From Umezawaea beigongshangensis (GTDB lineage: Bacteria > Actinomycetota > Actinomycetes > Mycobacteriales > Pseudonocardiaceae): a stretch of 64,000 bases of DNA. The notes under the pieces are model-generated. The model had not been told where the DNA came from. It saw only the letters and a list, made by a program, of their open reading frames with translations, and ran no database searches. Positions 63,752 through 64,000 of this stretch are shown in pieces. The translations under genes were made by a program, and so were the position numbers. How positions within the stretch are numbered: position 1 is the stretch's first letter; each line of letters opens with the position of its first letter. The stretch spans positions 922,908 through 986,907 of the forward strand of contig NZ_JAEIOJ010000001.1 of assembly GCF_016464305.1 (NCBI RefSeq). The letters run 5' to 3'.

Positions 63752-64000
63752 ATGCCCCCCAAGTCACACGGACCGACATCACCGTCGCCGTCTCCCGGTT
63801 CCGGGACCGGCGGCGGTGGTGGTGATCCGTACGGCCTGGGCAACTCTCCGCAGGGGTACAGCTACGACGCGGGTGAGGCGCGCGCCCGCAAGGCCGGTGA
63901 TCTGGAGGCGCGGTTCGCGGCTCTGTCGCAGCGGGCGAAGACTCCGACCGATCTGGGTGGTTTCGGTCCGCTGGGTGCGGGTGCGATGGGCGGGAAGATC
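63752..64000 (+). CDS. Start of a Gly/Pro-rich protein of the third ESX cassette (cut by window end)
   Basis: 83 codons visible from ATG 63752. The head is Pro/Ser/Gly-rich (KSHGPTSPSPSPGSG), followed by PYGLGNSPQGYSYDAGEARARKAGDLEARF, a helix with AALSQRAKTPTDLGG, and GPLGAGAMGG. Not enough for a family call. It starts 32 bases after the preceding gene, same strand. More GGT and GTG-T codons than usual appear towards the edge, which might mark a different origin. Confidence 0.55.
   Translation, partial: MPPKSHGPTSPSPSPGSGTGGGGGDPYGLGNSPQGYSYDAGEARARKAGDLEARFAALSQRAKTPTDLGGFGPLGAGAMGGKI

Overview
The window reads as the chromosome of a high-GC actinobacterium. Third codon positions are almost all G or C, GTG starts are common, and many genes have a TANNNT -10 box only 6-8 nt before the start codon, which implies leaderless transcripts. 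Type VII secretion (ESX) style proteins, a class F sortase and DUF1707, DUF3558 and EspG proteins fit the Pseudonocardiaceae (Saccharothrix, Actinosynnema or Lentzea type). That family placement is inferred from gene content only. Gene order matches, from memory, the Rv3278c-Rv3315c region of Mycobacterium tuberculosis: PH-domain protein, birA, accD5, accE5, maf, accA3, glpD2, lpdA, amiA1/amiB1, deoD, pmmB, upp, an Rv3311-like gene, add, deoA, cdd. Accessory blocks sit between these landmarks.

Layout. 1-5.2 kb: partial YbaB gene, HMG-CoA lyase, PH-domain membrane protein and biotin ligase on the minus strand; acyl-CoA carboxylase beta and epsilon subunits on the plus strand. 5.2-9.3 kb: Maf, a dicarboxylate/glutamate-type symporter, and the biotinylated carboxylase alpha subunit. 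9.3-13.8 kb: small envelope proteins and a first ESX-style cassette (YxxxD protein, PPE-like protein, EspG). 13.8-14.9 kb: an AbiEi/DUF559 gene between two inverted arrays of 22-bp repeats. 14.9-18.1 kb: gamma-glutamylcyclotransferase-like protein, LpdA-type flavoprotein, class F sortase with a secreted partner. 18.3-22.7 kb: glpF-glpK diverging from glpD. 22.7-25.2 kb: two M20 amidohydrolases (AmiA1/AmiB1 type). 25.8-30.8 kb: mutA-mutB-meaB. 31-35.4 kb: membrane Ser/Thr kinase, purine nucleoside phosphorylase, phosphosugar mutase. 35.4-38.6 kb: MerR-aldo/keto reductase operon, a ribbon-helix-helix/Doc-like pair, a TetR regulator. 38.6-44.5 kb: upp, deoC, an ALDH plus a truncated ALDH-like protein, an SDR, a decayed DUF1963 gene. 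44.8-47.2 kb: a two-component system whose sensor carries a duplicated membrane domain. 47.9-50.8 kb: second ESX-style cassette, including an NlpC/P60 hydrolase. 50.8-54.8 kb: acidic duplicated protein, adenosine deaminase, coiled-coil protein. 54.9-61.8 kb: deoA-cdd-ABC-BMP lipoprotein operon. 62.1-64 kb: start of a third ESX-style cassette.

How the genes work together. The carboxylase subunits, biotin ligase and methylmalonyl-CoA mutase form a propionyl-CoA to succinyl-CoA route, joined by leucine breakdown (HMG-CoA lyase). The BMP/ABC importer, cdd, deoA, add, PNP, phosphomutase, deoC, ALDH and upp make up a nucleoside uptake and salvage pathway that ends in pentose phosphates, acetaldehyde oxidation and UMP. 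GlpF, GlpK and GlpD take glycerol to dihydroxyacetone phosphate. No rRNA, tRNA, CRISPR array, insertion sequence or complete prophage was seen. The least explained parts are the inverted repeat arrays around the DUF559 gene, the Doc-like protein that has lost its catalytic histidine, and the ESX-type effector cassettes without a secretion core.
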